DNA of 64,000 nucleotides. It comes from Inquilinus sp. KBS0705. GTDB taxonomy: Bacteria > Bacteroidota > Bacteroidia > Sphingobacteriales > Sphingobacteriaceae. The DNA lies in the NCBI GenBank assembly GCA_005938025.2, contig VCCI02000001.1:1-64000 (forward strand), read 5' to 3'. The notes under the pieces are model-generated. The model was not told the origin of the DNA. It searched no databases and saw only the letters and a list, made by a program, of their open reading frames with translations. A program made the translations under genes and the position numbers. This document shows, piece by piece, positions 35,262-45,027 of this stretch; the stretch's first letter is position 1; each line of letters begins with the position of its first letter.

Positions 35262-36278
35262 ATGTCCCAGGGTTCAAATTTTGTTGATTACGTAAAAATA
35301 TGCTGCCGTTCGGGACACGGAGGGGCGGGCTCGTCGCACCTGCACCGTGATATTTTAACCTCAAAAGGCGGCCCTGATGGTGGCGATGGTGGCCGTGGCG
35401 GCCATGTTATTGTAAAGGGTAATGCCCAGTTATGGACTTTGCTGCACCTTAAATTCCGCAAACATGTAATTGCCGGCGACGGCGATTCGGGCGGAAGCTC
35501 GTTACGAAGCGGTAAAACCGGGCGCGATGAGATATTAGAAGTACCGCTGGGTACTATAGCCAAAAACGCCGAAACCGGTGAAGTGCTTTTTGAAATAAAC
35601 GCCGATGGCGAAACTAAAATATTAGCTAAAGGCGGCCGTGGCGGTTTAGGTAACTGGCATTTTAAAACCGCTACTCAGCAAACCCCACGCTTTGCCCAAC
35701 CCGGCGAAGATGGCGAAGAAGACTGGAATATACTTGAATTAAAATTACTGGCCGATGTAGGTTTGGTGGGTTTCCCTAATGCGGGTAAATCAACACTGCT
35801 ATCGGTAGTGTCGGCTGCCAAGCCGGAGATAGCAGATTACGCCTTTACAACGCTTGTGCCTAATTTGGGTATAGTTGGCTACCGCGATAATAAATCGTTT
35901 GTTATGGCCGATATTCCGGGTATTATAGAGGGCGCTTCACAGGGTAAGGGCTTGGGTATCCGTTTTCTGCGCCATATCGAGCGTAACTCGGTACTGTTGT
36001 TTATGGTACCTGCCGATACCAACCGTAGCATTAAAGAAGAATACAGCATACTGCTTAAAGAATTAAACGAGTACAACCCCGAACTGATGCACAAACCACG
36101 CGTTTTGGCCATCACCAAAAGTGATATGCTGGATGCGGAGTTGCAGGAAGAGATGGAGAAAGAGGTACCGGCAGATATACCGTACGTATTTATATCATCA
36201 GTGGCTCAGAAGAATATTACCGAGCTTAAGGATTTGCTTTGGAAAGAGATAAACCGCGATATTACCGGGGCAAAGTAG
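35262..36278 (+). CDS. obgE: Obg GTPase (ribosome-associated)
   Basis: Ribosome-assembly and stress GTPase. The 338-residue protein has the glycine-rich N-terminal Obg domain ([24 protein letters not shown]), then the G domain with GFPNAGKST, the switch-II DIPGI and the G4 motif TKSD. It ends after the G domain, so the C-terminal OCT domain seen in B. subtilis and E. coli relatives is missing, as in many short Obg proteins. The last 17 bp overlap the convergent membrane-protein gene. Confidence 0.96.
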   Translation: MSQGSNFVDYVKICCRSGHGGAGSSHLHRDILTSKGGPDGGDGGRGGHVIVKGNAQLWTLLHLKFRKHVIAGDGDSGGSSLRSGKTGRDEILEVPLGTIAKNAETGEVLFEINADGETKILAKGGRGGLGNWHFKTATQQTPRFAQPGEDGEEDWNILELKLLADVGLVGFPNAGKSTLLSVVSAAKPEIADYAFTTLVPNLGIVGYRDNKSFVMADIPGIIEGASQGKGLGIRFLRHIERNSVLLFMVPADTNRSIKEEYSILLKELNEYNPELMHKPRVLAITKSDMLDAELQEEMEKEVPADIPYVFISSVAQKNITELKDLLWKEINRDITGAK

Positions 36279-37836
36279 CATAATATAGCACGTAATCGTC
36301 GCTTAGTTGTTTAAATGTAAAACCTTTGTACCCCGGGAAGCATTTTAATATTACTGACGCCCTTATACCTATGTATTTTGCAGGCAACAAGATGTATATA
36401 GGGCCGCCAAAGCCTTTGTGCACATAGCTGTCAAAATTAATACTGATATCATCATTTAGTGGTTCCAGGTTGATGACACGGTTGTGGGTGATCTCAAGAC
36501 CTAAGTCTGGACTGGTAAATACAAACAGTGCCTTTTTATTTTGCTTATCCAGTTGGGTTACATAATCAAGCGATGGCTGGTCAATAAATTGTTGCGCTAT
36601 CCCCGACGGGCCGTAAGCGCAATCATCCCTTAAAACACTCATAGCTTTCACATAAAAGCGAATAGTAAATACAGCTATCACCATTATTGCCGTTACGGCT
36701 ATAGTGCGGTATGTCGGCTTAAATTGGCTAAACAAGTATACTGCCCCCGGCGTAACCAGTAAGCCAATCATCCTGAAGTGGCGCCCCTCAAATGATATGG
36801 CCATTTGCCTTAAAAAAGCATAACCGAAAAACAGGATAGATACGCCGTAAAATACCACTAATAGCAACCCGTATTTTTGAGGGACTTTTTTATAAATAGC
36901 ACGCATAAGCAGTATGCTTAGTACTGCCGATATCACTAAAACTACTATAGCCCCGGTATAATTGAGCAGGGGCACATCATTATTTAATATAAGGCCGTGA
37001 AATACGTCATCTACCGAAAAGCCTGCGAGTAGCGGCGAAGCCAAAGGAAAGGTAAATGTTTCCCAACTAAGCTTTAGCCCGGCGGTATCTGACGAAGGGT
37101 TGTTGCCTTTAGACAGGTACAATGCATAAATAACCGCAACTGATATCACCGCAGGAATACCCGGCCATAAACCTTTAATTATCCATTTGCCAAAACCTTG
37201 CTGATCTTTACATAGTTGTAACCATATAAAAAGCAAGCCGGCAGCATACATCCATATAAACGACGATTTGCATATAAATCCTATCCAGCCGCTTAGTAGC
37301 ACAAATAAAACGAGTTTTAAATTCGGTTTATCAAATACCAGGCAGCCATATAAAAACCAACCTGCAAAGGCAAACAACAAAGTTTCGCCGCCATTATAAA
37401 AAATGTATGGTGTTAAAAATGCCTGTTGGCAAATTACTACAACAAGGCTTAAGGTGGCTATTAATGAACTAAACCCGGCTTTTTTAAAGAAGAAATACAA
37501 GCCTGCAAGCCCTGTTAACTGGCATACAGTAGTAGTAACAGCCGTTGCCTGCCCGGTATTTAAACCCAGCAACGCTTTAAAAAAGTAAGGCACTAAATAC
37601 TGTCCTGGTGACCACCAACTTAAAAACTCGCTTACATTGGTTGCAACGTTTTCAGGGTTTACGCTGATAAGGGTATTAAACGCCGCACCCATCTGCATAG
37701 AACGCAGCACCCAAAAACCCCAGCTGGGGTCTGGAAATATGGCCGCGGGTTGTATAAATGATACTATACCTAATACCACAACCAGCAGGCCAATTGCCAA
37801 TAAAATAAACCTATAAAAGTTGTTTGCTGACGACAT
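36262..37836 (-). CDS. Polytopic membrane protein, GT-C-like, end of the polysaccharide locus
   Basis: A 524-residue protein with about 11 hydrophobic segments and a C-terminal soluble tail of about 110 residues. The first extracytoplasmic loop is large and acidic/aromatic ([40 protein letters not shown]), as in GT-C glycosyltransferases that use lipid-linked sugars, though I see no unambiguous DXD. I do not recognise its family. It is the last gene of the leftward locus, 18 nt after wcaF; function in polymer modification or export is inference. Confidence 0.72.
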   Translation of the reverse strand: MSSANNFYRFILLAIGLLVVVLGIVSFIQPAAIFPDPSWGFWVLRSMQMGAAFNTLISVNPENVATNVSEFLSWWSPGQYLVPYFFKALLGLNTGQATAVTTTVCQLTGLAGLYFFFKKAGFSSLIATLSLVVVICQQAFLTPYIFYNGGETLLFAFAGWFLYGCLVFDKPNLKLVLFVLLSGWIGFICKSSFIWMYAAGLLFIWLQLCKDQQGFGKWIIKGLWPGIPAVISVAVIYALYLSKGNNPSSDTAGLKLSWETFTFPLASPLLAGFSVDDVFHGLILNNDVPLLNYTGAIVVLVISAVLSILLMRAIYKKVPQKYGLLLVVFYGVSILFFGYAFLRQMAISFEGRHFRMIGLLVTPGAVYLFSQFKPTYRTIAVTAIMVIAVFTIRFYVKAMSVLRDDCAYGPSGIAQQFIDQPSLDYVTQLDKQNKKALFVFTSPDLGLEITHNRVINLEPLNDDISINFDSYVHKGFGGPIYILLPAKYIGIRASVILKCFPGYKGFTFKQLSDDYVLYYATLPR

Positions 37837-37854
37837 TAAATACTAAAATATATT

Positions 37855-38406
37855 TTATAAAATTGTACGCGTGCGCACTTTTACGGCCGGGTTGCCCTGG
37901 TAAACCCCATAGGCCTGTGTGCTTTTGGTAGCTACAGACCCACTGGTGAGCACAGAATGTGAAGCCAGGACGATGCCTTGATTTACTATAGCACGGCAAC
38001 CCACCCATACCCCGTCTTCGATAGTGATGCTGCCGGTTATAAGGTCGAAAGTTGGTGTTTTGTAGTTGTGGCTGCCGGTTTCTAAAATAGCTGCTTGCGA
38101 TATGCATACATTGTTGCCAATAGTTACGGCGGCTACATTATCTATCCAAACACGTTCGCCAAGCCAGGTATTGTTGCCAATGGTAAGCAGCCATGGATGT
38201 TTAATATTAACGCAGGGCTTTATAATAACTCCTTTGCCCACCTTTGCCCCAAATAAGCGCAGTAACGCAACTTTTAATGAACTGATGGGTACTAAGCTGG
38301 TTTTAAACAATAAAGCGTTTACATAATGCCACAAAGCTCGTTTAAAAGCATTCCCGCCGGGATGATAAGGGTGATTGTTATATGCCGAAAGATCAGTTTG
38401 CTGCAT
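37855..38406 (-). CDS. wcaF: WcaF-type polysaccharide O-acetyltransferase
   Basis: A 183-residue left-handed beta-helix acetyltransferase of the colanic-acid WcaF branch. The coil region carries hexapeptide repeats (VIIKPCVNI, LTIGNNTWLGERVWID, VTIGNNVCISQAAIL, ITIEDGVWVGCRAIVNQG), with an active-site His in TGSHNYKT. It moves an acetyl from acetyl-CoA onto a sugar. It overlaps the exosortase gene by 14 bp, so the two are tightly coupled. Confidence 0.9.
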   Translation of the reverse strand: MQQTDLSAYNNHPYHPGGNAFKRALWHYVNALLFKTSLVPISSLKVALLRLFGAKVGKGVIIKPCVNIKHPWLLTIGNNTWLGERVWIDNVAAVTIGNNVCISQAAILETGSHNYKTPTFDLITGSITIEDGVWVGCRAIVNQGIVLASHSVLTSGSVATKSTQAYGVYQGNPAVKVRTRTIL

Positions 38407-38956
38407 CGGGGTTGTTTTTTTTGCTGTTTACCCAATGGTAAAGAGTAACGGCAATTACAATATAAATAAACACATCAAATATAATGTGATGGTCTATTAT
38501 ACGCTCTTTGGTACGGTTCCAGTATAGTGCAAGTAATATAAAACGCAGGATATTTAACACTTGGATGCCTAACAAGCCGGTTATCAATAATATAATTTTT
38601 GATTTAAGGGTTTTAGGATAAGCCATAACAAATGCGGCAAAAAAGCTCATCACCCCTAAGCCCAAACAAGTATATATAAGCCTTATTTTACTATGCCCTA
38701 CTGCCAAAAGTTCGTAATTACTTACTAAAGACATATAGCCTAACCAGTTAAGCACTTTTGCAGCAGAATGCAGCAGTATCCATCTCAGCCATTTAATGTA
38801 ATTTAAATGCTCATCTAAAAACGCGCTGTAATGGTTGCCTTTAGAGGTGATGCCGAAATAGAAAACATTGAAATAATAAAACAACAGAAACAACACCAGG
38901 AAAGTAATAACAAACCTCACAGGTGATGATTTTTTGAAATAATGCTTATTGGTCAT
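38393..38956 (-). CDS. Exosortase (XrtY-like)
   Basis: A 187-residue membrane transpeptidase-like protein of the exosortase/archaeosortase family with about five hydrophobic segments. The triad is intact: Cys97 in YTCLGLGVM, Arg138 in NILRFILLALYW and His156/157 in DHHIIFD. Such enzymes process C-terminal sorting signals and attach cargo to the envelope or polysaccharide. No protein with an obvious PEP-CTERM-like tail is visible in the window. Its place inside a polysaccharide locus fits what I recall as exosortase Y of Bacteroidota. Confidence 0.86.
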   Translation of the reverse strand: MTNKHYFKKSSPVRFVITFLVLFLLFYYFNVFYFGITSKGNHYSAFLDEHLNYIKWLRWILLHSAAKVLNWLGYMSLVSNYELLAVGHSKIRLIYTCLGLGVMSFFAAFVMAYPKTLKSKIILLITGLLGIQVLNILRFILLALYWNRTKERIIDHHIIFDVFIYIVIAVTLYHWVNSKKNNPDAAN

Positions 38957-39818
38957 TATTCTGTTTCTTTAGTATTTCGTCAATTTTTATGTCCACTACC
39001 AGCCGGAACCAAAAGCCTTGTAAAAAATGAAATACGATGCCGGTACGGCCATCTAAAATACCTAATTGAAAAACAATACGATATAAAAAATATAACATTG
39101 GCCGCATATATCGTGGTAATCTCCACCATATTTGTTTTAACCATGCGGTGCGTTCATCAGGCGATCCCCAAAATTTTGGCTTTATAGTTTGGCTACGCAG
39201 GTTTTGTAAACGTTCAACTTCTTCTAATGCAACCAGGTCGCTGTATTTATTATGCTTATCTATCCAAAAACGTATGTTGTTCTCTTTAAGATTTTCTTCT
39301 AAAATATGCCCGTCTTTCCAAATAACGGTGTTGCCGGGCACAATAAGCCGGTGGTCCATGTTTTCGTTAAGGTCAGAAAAACCAACACCAAACCTTACCA
39401 TTTTAAGCAGGTAAAAAGGATAATAGCCACCATGTTTAAGCCATCGCCCCTTAAAATAGTTTTTACGATTAAAGTATATGCCGTTAATGTGCTGATGATG
39501 TTCGTCTTTAAAGTTAGCCAATCGCTGATACAGCTCTGGCGTGACCACTTGGTCGGCGTCGAGGCATATTACCCAAGGCGTTTTAATATCAAATATTTTT
39601 AGAGCGTAATCCCATTGTTTAGGGTGGTTTACAAATGGATGCTGCATAATTACAGCGCCGGCTGTTTCGGCTATTGTAATAGTGCCATCAGTACTTCCGG
39701 AGTCGAGTATAAAGGTATTTGCATGCAGCGCGGATATTGATTCCAGCAGCCTTGGCAGATGCATTTCCTCATTATAAGTTAGTATAATAAACGAAAATGA
39801 GGGGTTTAACTCAGGCAT
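38946..39818 (-). CDS. Family 2 glycosyltransferase
   Basis: A 290-residue GT-A enzyme: SFIILTYNEEMHLPRLLESI, DSGSTDGTI, then CLDADQVVTP as the DXD-type metal site. The C-terminal half (RNYFKGRWLKHGGYYPFYLLKM, then RYMRPMLYFLYR) resembles the WaaE/lipid-A-core branch of GT2. It overlaps the exosortase start by 11 bp, so the two are co-translated. Donor sugar unknown. Confidence 0.88.
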   Translation of the reverse strand: MPELNPSFSFIILTYNEEMHLPRLLESISALHANTFILDSGSTDGTITIAETAGAVIMQHPFVNHPKQWDYALKIFDIKTPWVICLDADQVVTPELYQRLANFKDEHHQHINGIYFNRKNYFKGRWLKHGGYYPFYLLKMVRFGVGFSDLNENMDHRLIVPGNTVIWKDGHILEENLKENNIRFWIDKHNKYSDLVALEEVERLQNLRSQTIKPKFWGSPDERTAWLKQIWWRLPRYMRPMLYFLYRIVFQLGILDGRTGIVFHFLQGFWFRLVVDIKIDEILKKQNNDQ

Positions 39819-40426
39819 GCTTTAATGATCATCGATTTCCATAAGTAAGGTATACGGCCGCATCCTGTAAAGTCGGTTACTTTAAAACCATTATCTGTTA
39901 ATAATTTACTAAGCGTTTTAAACGACCATAATTTAATATGGCCGCCCAACCATATAGGGTTGGCATGACTGTCCCATTTGTTAAACAGGCTAAGCATCAG
40001 GTTTTTTAAATAACCATGATAGGGGGTAGAAAGTATAATTTCGCCTTTGCCACCTAACATCTTTTTACAAAAAAGTATAAAGCCTTCCGGGTCGTAAAGG
40101 TGTTCGATCACCTCGGTAGATATAATGGTATCAAATTGTATTTGCTGTAAAGGTACAGGTAGTTCGCCGGTTGAAAGGTCCTGAAGAAAAAACTTGTTTG
40201 AGTTGGTTTTTTGCGCTATTTCAATCCCTTGTTCAGAGGCATCAGTGCCGTAGGCGTTATAACCTAATGAAAGCAGGTGATTAACCAGGAAACCATTACC
40301 GCAACCCAGATCTAAAATGCATTGGTTTTTATTTTTATCAAGCAATTGTAGCAGGGGCTGCAATATGTAATGGAAGTTGTGGGTCATTCCATCGCTATGA
40401 TAAACGTAATCCTTATAGTCAGACAT
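39806..40426 (-). CDS. Class I SAM-dependent methyltransferase
   Basis: A 206-residue enzyme with motif I LDLGCGNGFLVNHLL (about 37-51), the acidic loop GTDASEQGIEIA and a motif IV-like FDTIISTEVIEHLYDPE. It is the type used in sugar or lipid-linked intermediate methylation. It overlaps neighbours by 13 and 8 bp. Substrate unknown. Confidence 0.85.
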   Translation of the reverse strand: MSDYKDYVYHSDGMTHNFHYILQPLLQLLDKNKNQCILDLGCGNGFLVNHLLSLGYNAYGTDASEQGIEIAQKTNSNKFFLQDLSTGELPVPLQQIQFDTIISTEVIEHLYDPEGFILFCKKMLGGKGEIILSTPYHGYLKNLMLSLFNKWDSHANPIWLGGHIKLWSFKTLSKLLTDNGFKVTDFTGCGRIPYLWKSMIIKACLS

Positions 40427-41558
40427 TTTGGGTTATGGTTTGATAAAGATTGATATATTTTTTAACTATTTCATCATCATTAAAATCATGATGTATAATA
40501 GCCGGCGCAGTTGCCCTTATTCTTTCAAGGTCGGTTTGATGATTAACTGCGATATCTGTTATTTTTTGGCCGAGTAACGCCGCATCAGTATCGCCTATCC
40601 AACCCAGCTTGTTTTCTATGATATAATGAGCAAGGCCCACATGCTTGCTTAACAGTACAGCGGTGCCAACACTTAAGCTTTCTATCACCACGTTACCAAA
40701 GTTTTCGTTGTGCGAGGGTAGTATCTTTAGCTGATGTTGTTGCAGCATGTCAAACTTATCATCGTTGTAAAAGCCGGCCCAAGTAATGTGTTTGTCGACT
40801 CCATTGGCTGTAGCCAATTTTTTCAATTCATCTATATATGCTTTATCGCCATCGCCTGCAATGGTAAGATGGTAAGGAATGGTGATGTTTTTTAGGGCGT
40901 TCAACAAAATATCAAGTCCCTTTTTTTCGTCGATGCGCGAAAAGAAAAGAAGCTTAAACGCTCCATCAATTGGTTGTTCAGAATGGGGTATTTCGGCCAG
41001 TTTTACAAAATTGGGAATGGTAGTGATGCTTACGGGTTTAATAAGTTGACTAACCTGTTCGCTTTCGGCAAGCGAGGTAGTGTGTATATGGCATTTGCTC
41101 AATAACCGTTTGCCAACTAAACGATGCAACAGCTGTTTAGACCCAATGTTTCTATAGCCGAATGAATAATTGCTAAGCGTACCCCTTGGAGATAATACGA
41201 CAGGGGCGCCTTTTTTTAAGGCAATGGCACATGATAACACCGAAACCAAATTCCACCAGGCGTGTATATGTACTATATCAAATTCGTTTACCCTTTTCCA
41301 TAGTGTTTTAAGTAACGAAGGCGAAAAATGAGTGTGATCTTTTGTTACGCGTGTAAAATATGTCACCGTAACGCCGTCGACAATTACCGGCTGATTTATT
41401 GATACACTTAACTCATCAAGGCCGTTGGCTGTGGTAGTAAATACCTCTACCTTATGCCCGGCTTTCAACAGTTCCTCGCTTAGTTTAGATACCGACATGG
41501 TTGGTCCGCCATATATATAGGCCGGTTTATAAGATGCGTTAATTTGTAGTATTTTCAA
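40419..41558 (-). CDS. Family 4 glycosyltransferase (exosortase-linked)
   Basis: A 379-residue GT-B enzyme: N-terminal KPAYIYGGPTMSVSKLSEEL, central GTLSNYSFGYRN, and donor-binding PSHNENFGNVVIESLSVGTAVLLSK with the E-x7-E pattern. This is the type of GT1/4 that I recall as partner of the Bacteroidota exosortase in reference annotations (XrtY-associated), but I cannot confirm the family without a search. Four bp overlap with the Wzy-like gene. Confidence 0.88.
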   Translation of the reverse strand: MKILQINASYKPAYIYGGPTMSVSKLSEELLKAGHKVEVFTTTANGLDELSVSINQPVIVDGVTVTYFTRVTKDHTHFSPSLLKTLWKRVNEFDIVHIHAWWNLVSVLSCAIALKKGAPVVLSPRGTLSNYSFGYRNIGSKQLLHRLVGKRLLSKCHIHTTSLAESEQVSQLIKPVSITTIPNFVKLAEIPHSEQPIDGAFKLLFFSRIDEKKGLDILLNALKNITIPYHLTIAGDGDKAYIDELKKLATANGVDKHITWAGFYNDDKFDMLQQHQLKILPSHNENFGNVVIESLSVGTAVLLSKHVGLAHYIIENKLGWIGDTDAALLGQKITDIAVNHQTDLERIRATAPAIIHHDFNDDEIVKKYINLYQTITQNV

Positions 41559-42958
41559 ACCGGGCGTAAAATGGTTTTATAACGTAATACCCACGCTATC
41601 ATCAGCATACTGATGTAGCTCCAAAAAACTGAATTAATAATAAACTCGAGGCTTAACCCCCGCCAAAATATTTGGAATAAGCCGGAGAAGATAAGCGCCG
41701 TCCCTAACATATAACCACCAAATAAGCTTTCAGCTTTTATAGATATAATTTGTGCGGTGGCCCCATATACAAACAAAAATAGCCACACGCCGAACCCACC
41801 GTATGAGAGATAAGAATCGACAATAAAAGCCGGTTTTGCCGATACCTTAGAGGCGCGGTTTACTACGCCTGCGTCATATACACGCTCCATTACCAAATCT
41901 TCTGTGCTCGGTTTTTCGGGCCAAAATATACGCGGGATTATAACTATAAGCGACTGTTTAAGCAGCTCTGAATTGTAAAAAGGAATATTTGAAGGAGTAG
42001 ATTGAACGAATGTTGTGAACATATCTATCTCGCTTAAACGATAAACTAAAAAGCCCCAGTTAGTATCGTCAATGTCGCTATCGTTAAGTGCTGCATCCAG
42101 TGCTAATTGCGTGGCATCGTCGGCCGATACATCATCTGCCCATGCGTTTTGCCTAAAAGTACGTGCATAAGTTGGCAAAAGCATAAATAAGGCGAATAAG
42201 GCAGGTAAAAAAATGGCCAGTACTACTTTTTTATAGGTTGGATATAAAAAAATGCCTAACACCAAAACACTAATAATAATCGGCTCTTTAAAACCTGAGG
42301 TAAGCGCTGCATAAAAGTTAGAGAAATATAAGCCGAAGCAAATAGCGGTATTCCATATTTTTTTTTGCGGTATAGCAAATGCTAATGCCAGCGTACCCGA
42401 TATAAAGCTTAGTGAGCTAAACTGATTAGAAAATTGAGAAAGCCCGGGTATTTTTAAAAACAACACCGATAGTGGGAGGGTGATAATAGCAAAATAAAAT
42501 AGCAAGTTGCTAAAGCTTTGTGTATCTACCTTGTACTTTAATTTTACAGGGTATTTCATAAAGCATATAATACCCGATACAAAGGCTGCGTGCCCTAAAC
42601 AATAGTAGCGTTGGCACTCTGCTGTTATTTGCAGTTTATTGGTATCTACCAAATAGGCAGCGTTTATTTTACTAAAGTTATCGTACCCTATCACGTTTAA
42701 AAAGTAGAAGATAGAGGTACAACAAGTATAACCGGCAAAAATAATCTGAACTAAAAATATAGGGCGCATTAGTTGCCCGGCAATGGGCCTGTCGTCGGGC
42801 AATGCTTTTGTCCAACCGGTTAAGGTGGCAAAAAATATAAAAAACGACCCAAGCCAGGCGATATAATAGGATACCAAGGCATCAGATTTTAGCAATGTGG
42901 CTAATATCCAGGGTATATATAATAAAATTAAACGCTCAAACGATAACTTCTTATCCAT
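41555..42958 (-). CDS. Wzy-like polymerase/ligase membrane protein
   Basis: A 467-residue protein with about 11-12 hydrophobic segments and a large periplasmic loop near residues 255-340 (TYARTFRQNAWADDVSADD, FPFYNSELLKQSLIVIIPRIFWPEKPS). This layout matches Wzy polymerases or O-antigen ligases. Placement two genes from an exosortase supports the exosortase-associated Wzy-like family I recall, making this the likely polymerase of the exopolysaccharide. Follows a 27-nt gap after the next GT4 gene. Confidence 0.8.
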   Translation of the reverse strand: MDKKLSFERLILLYIPWILATLLKSDALVSYYIAWLGSFFIFFATLTGWTKALPDDRPIAGQLMRPIFLVQIIFAGYTCCTSIFYFLNVIGYDNFSKINAAYLVDTNKLQITAECQRYYCLGHAAFVSGIICFMKYPVKLKYKVDTQSFSNLLFYFAIITLPLSVLFLKIPGLSQFSNQFSSLSFISGTLALAFAIPQKKIWNTAICFGLYFSNFYAALTSGFKEPIIISVLVLGIFLYPTYKKVVLAIFLPALFALFMLLPTYARTFRQNAWADDVSADDATQLALDAALNDSDIDDTNWGFLVYRLSEIDMFTTFVQSTPSNIPFYNSELLKQSLIVIIPRIFWPEKPSTEDLVMERVYDAGVVNRASKVSAKPAFIVDSYLSYGGFGVWLFLFVYGATAQIISIKAESLFGGYMLGTALIFSGLFQIFWRGLSLEFIINSVFWSYISMLMIAWVLRYKTILRPV

Positions 42959-42985
42959 TAACTACAGGTTATCCGCAAGATAGAT

Positions 42986-44134
42986 TTAATGTTGAATACA
43001 TTTAGCTTCGATTGCCTTCGCAATGGCTAAAAAAGTATAATTGCTTATAATTTGTGCCGATCGTACGCCCATTTTTTTAAGTCCGGGCTTGTCAGCAACA
43101 AGCGTTCTTAAGGCTGTAAGCAATTCATTTATATTTTCACTTTCGAAAATAATACCATTTTGCTGTTGCACCAGGTTAATAGCACAACCAACCTTGTTGG
43201 CAGCAATAATTGCCTTACCACATGCCATTGCTTCGTTTACCGCAAGCCCCCATGTTTCGCCGGGACCTTTCGAGGGCAGGCAAAAAACATCGCATGCCTG
43301 GTATACTACCGGCATGTAGGCTTGGTTTTGAAAACCTATAAAGTGCACATTTTTATTTGTAGCAGCTTTTTGTTGCAGCAATTCACTCAAATTGCCGCTA
43401 CCCGTAAATAGCAAATGTGCATTGGGTGCGTTGAGTTTTAAAAATGCATCTAATAATAAAGCCGGAGATTTTTTGTTTTCTAACTTGCCTGCAAAAAGTA
43501 TCAGGATATCATCAGCATTAACGCCTAAATCTGCTCGTAACTTATCGGATTCCGTTTTTCTGCTTAGTACAAAACGGTCGTTATCCACGGCATGCGGCGA
43601 AAAAATCAATTGCTCATCTAATAGTCCATACTGTTTAAAATAAGCCTGGTTGTTTGTGCCTACATAAAAAGCAGTATCTACATGTTTATAAACCCACTTT
43701 AAAAATACCGTACGCAGTAGAGATTTGATGCCGGGCTGTATATCCAACAGGGTAGAGTCGCCCCTAAAATACACGGGTATCTTGTCTTTAAAATAACGCA
43801 GCACTTTTAAATGGCTGTGGTATGCCCAGCCAAACACTAATACGGCATCCGGTTTCCATTGGTCAATATCAGCTATCAGATCAGGGTTGATGATGCCTTT
43901 AAAATGATGCGAACCAGCGTCGACAGCGGTATTTTTAACCCAACTGAAAGGATAGCCTTCTAAAAGGGGTATATCCCACTCCACTGTTTTATCAAAGCCT
44001 GGGTCGTGCTTAGTTATTGCTTGCTTGCCCCAGGTATAAAAAACATTTAACTGTATTTTACCGCGCTGATGCAACAGCTTAAAAACCGGGGCATAATACT
44101 GTATTGGGTGTGTAGTGATAATAGCTAAGCGCAT
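42986..44134 (-). CDS. Family 4 glycosyltransferase
   Basis: A 382-residue GT-B protein: MRLAIITTHPIQYYAPVFKLL at the N-terminus, the hinge FSPHAVDNDRF, GKLENKKSPALLLDAF, and donor-site SKGPGETWGLAVNEAMACGKAIIA (E-x7-E type). Its ATG overlaps the FkbM-gene stop by 1 bp. Sugar and acceptor unknown. Confidence 0.9.
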   Translation of the reverse strand: MRLAIITTHPIQYYAPVFKLLHQRGKIQLNVFYTWGKQAITKHDPGFDKTVEWDIPLLEGYPFSWVKNTAVDAGSHHFKGIINPDLIADIDQWKPDAVLVFGWAYHSHLKVLRYFKDKIPVYFRGDSTLLDIQPGIKSLLRTVFLKWVYKHVDTAFYVGTNNQAYFKQYGLLDEQLIFSPHAVDNDRFVLSRKTESDKLRADLGVNADDILILFAGKLENKKSPALLLDAFLKLNAPNAHLLFTGSGNLSELLQQKAATNKNVHFIGFQNQAYMPVVYQACDVFCLPSKGPGETWGLAVNEAMACGKAIIAANKVGCAINLVQQQNGIIFESENINELLTALRTLVADKPGLKKMGVRSAQIISNYTFLAIAKAIEAKCIQH

Positions 44135-45027
44135 TATATGAATTCTCCCATTATTTTAAATGAGGCAGCGCTTGTTAGGCGAGTATTAACAAAATCAATA
44201 TCACGGCAGTAAATAGTGTTGTAATTGCCATGCCCTTCCAATACGTTTAATTCTCTTTTAAAGGGGTTATAACTGCAAGGCTTAAAGTTATTAGTTAGCA
44301 GTAATAGATGGATAGCATTTTCATCAAAGCCATAGCGGCCCCCAGAACCATTTAATTCAATAATTATTGCTTTAAGCGTTATTTGCTTTAAGGTATCGGC
44401 CATGCCTTTTATTACCTCTGTTTCAAAACCTTCCACATCAATTTTTATAAGGCTGGGCTTTTGCTCAAAAGACAAGCTATCAATTGTAATTACATTAACA
44501 GTTTCAACATCGCCATGCTTGAGTTCTTCATTTGTAAGCATATGATTAGTTGTATCTTCATTTTTTGTAAAAGCAGATACACTACTATAAGCGCCAGCTG
44601 CAGCTGCGATAACAGATACTTTACTATCTAATTTATTAAGGGCAACGTTTTTTTGCAGAACAGACGATGCAATGGTAGAAGGTTCTAACGCGATTGTTGT
44701 TGCCTTGCAAATGCCGGAAGCCAATAGCGAATACGACCCGACATTTGCACCTACATCAAAAAAAATATCTTCGGGCCTTAAAAAGTGAAGTAGAAAACCC
44801 ATGTCAGTAAACTCATGCAAGCCGGTATAAATATTGCCTGTTATACCAGTTAAGCCTTTACGGGCATAAAACTTTGTGCTCCCGATAAACTTTTTTACCC
44901 TGAATTGGGTGGGGGACAAACTGCTTTGCAATTGCCAATAAACTAAATACCATATTGATCTGATAGGATGCTTTTTGCCTAAAGGGTGCTGAAAAATAAA
45001 ACCGAATGTTCGCTTAATTTTTTTCAA
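44134..45027 (-). CDS. FkbM-family methyltransferase (first copy)
   Basis: A 297-residue SAM methyltransferase with DVGANVGSYSLLAS (motif I), ALEPSTIASSVLQKNVALN and the FkbM core IKIDVEGFETEVIKG. Such enzymes add O-methyl groups to sugars of surface glycans. It overlaps its upstream neighbour by 14 bp. The second FkbM protein at 57751-58704 is only distantly similar. Confidence 0.88.
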   Translation of the reverse strand: MKKIKRTFGFIFQHPLGKKHPIRSIWYLVYWQLQSSLSPTQFRVKKFIGSTKFYARKGLTGITGNIYTGLHEFTDMGFLLHFLRPEDIFFDVGANVGSYSLLASGICKATTIALEPSTIASSVLQKNVALNKLDSKVSVIAAAAGAYSSVSAFTKNEDTTNHMLTNEELKHGDVETVNVITIDSLSFEQKPSLIKIDVEGFETEVIKGMADTLKQITLKAIIIELNGSGGRYGFDENAIHLLLLTNNFKPCSYNPFKRELNVLEGHGNYNTIYCRDIDFVNTRLTSAASFKIMGEFI

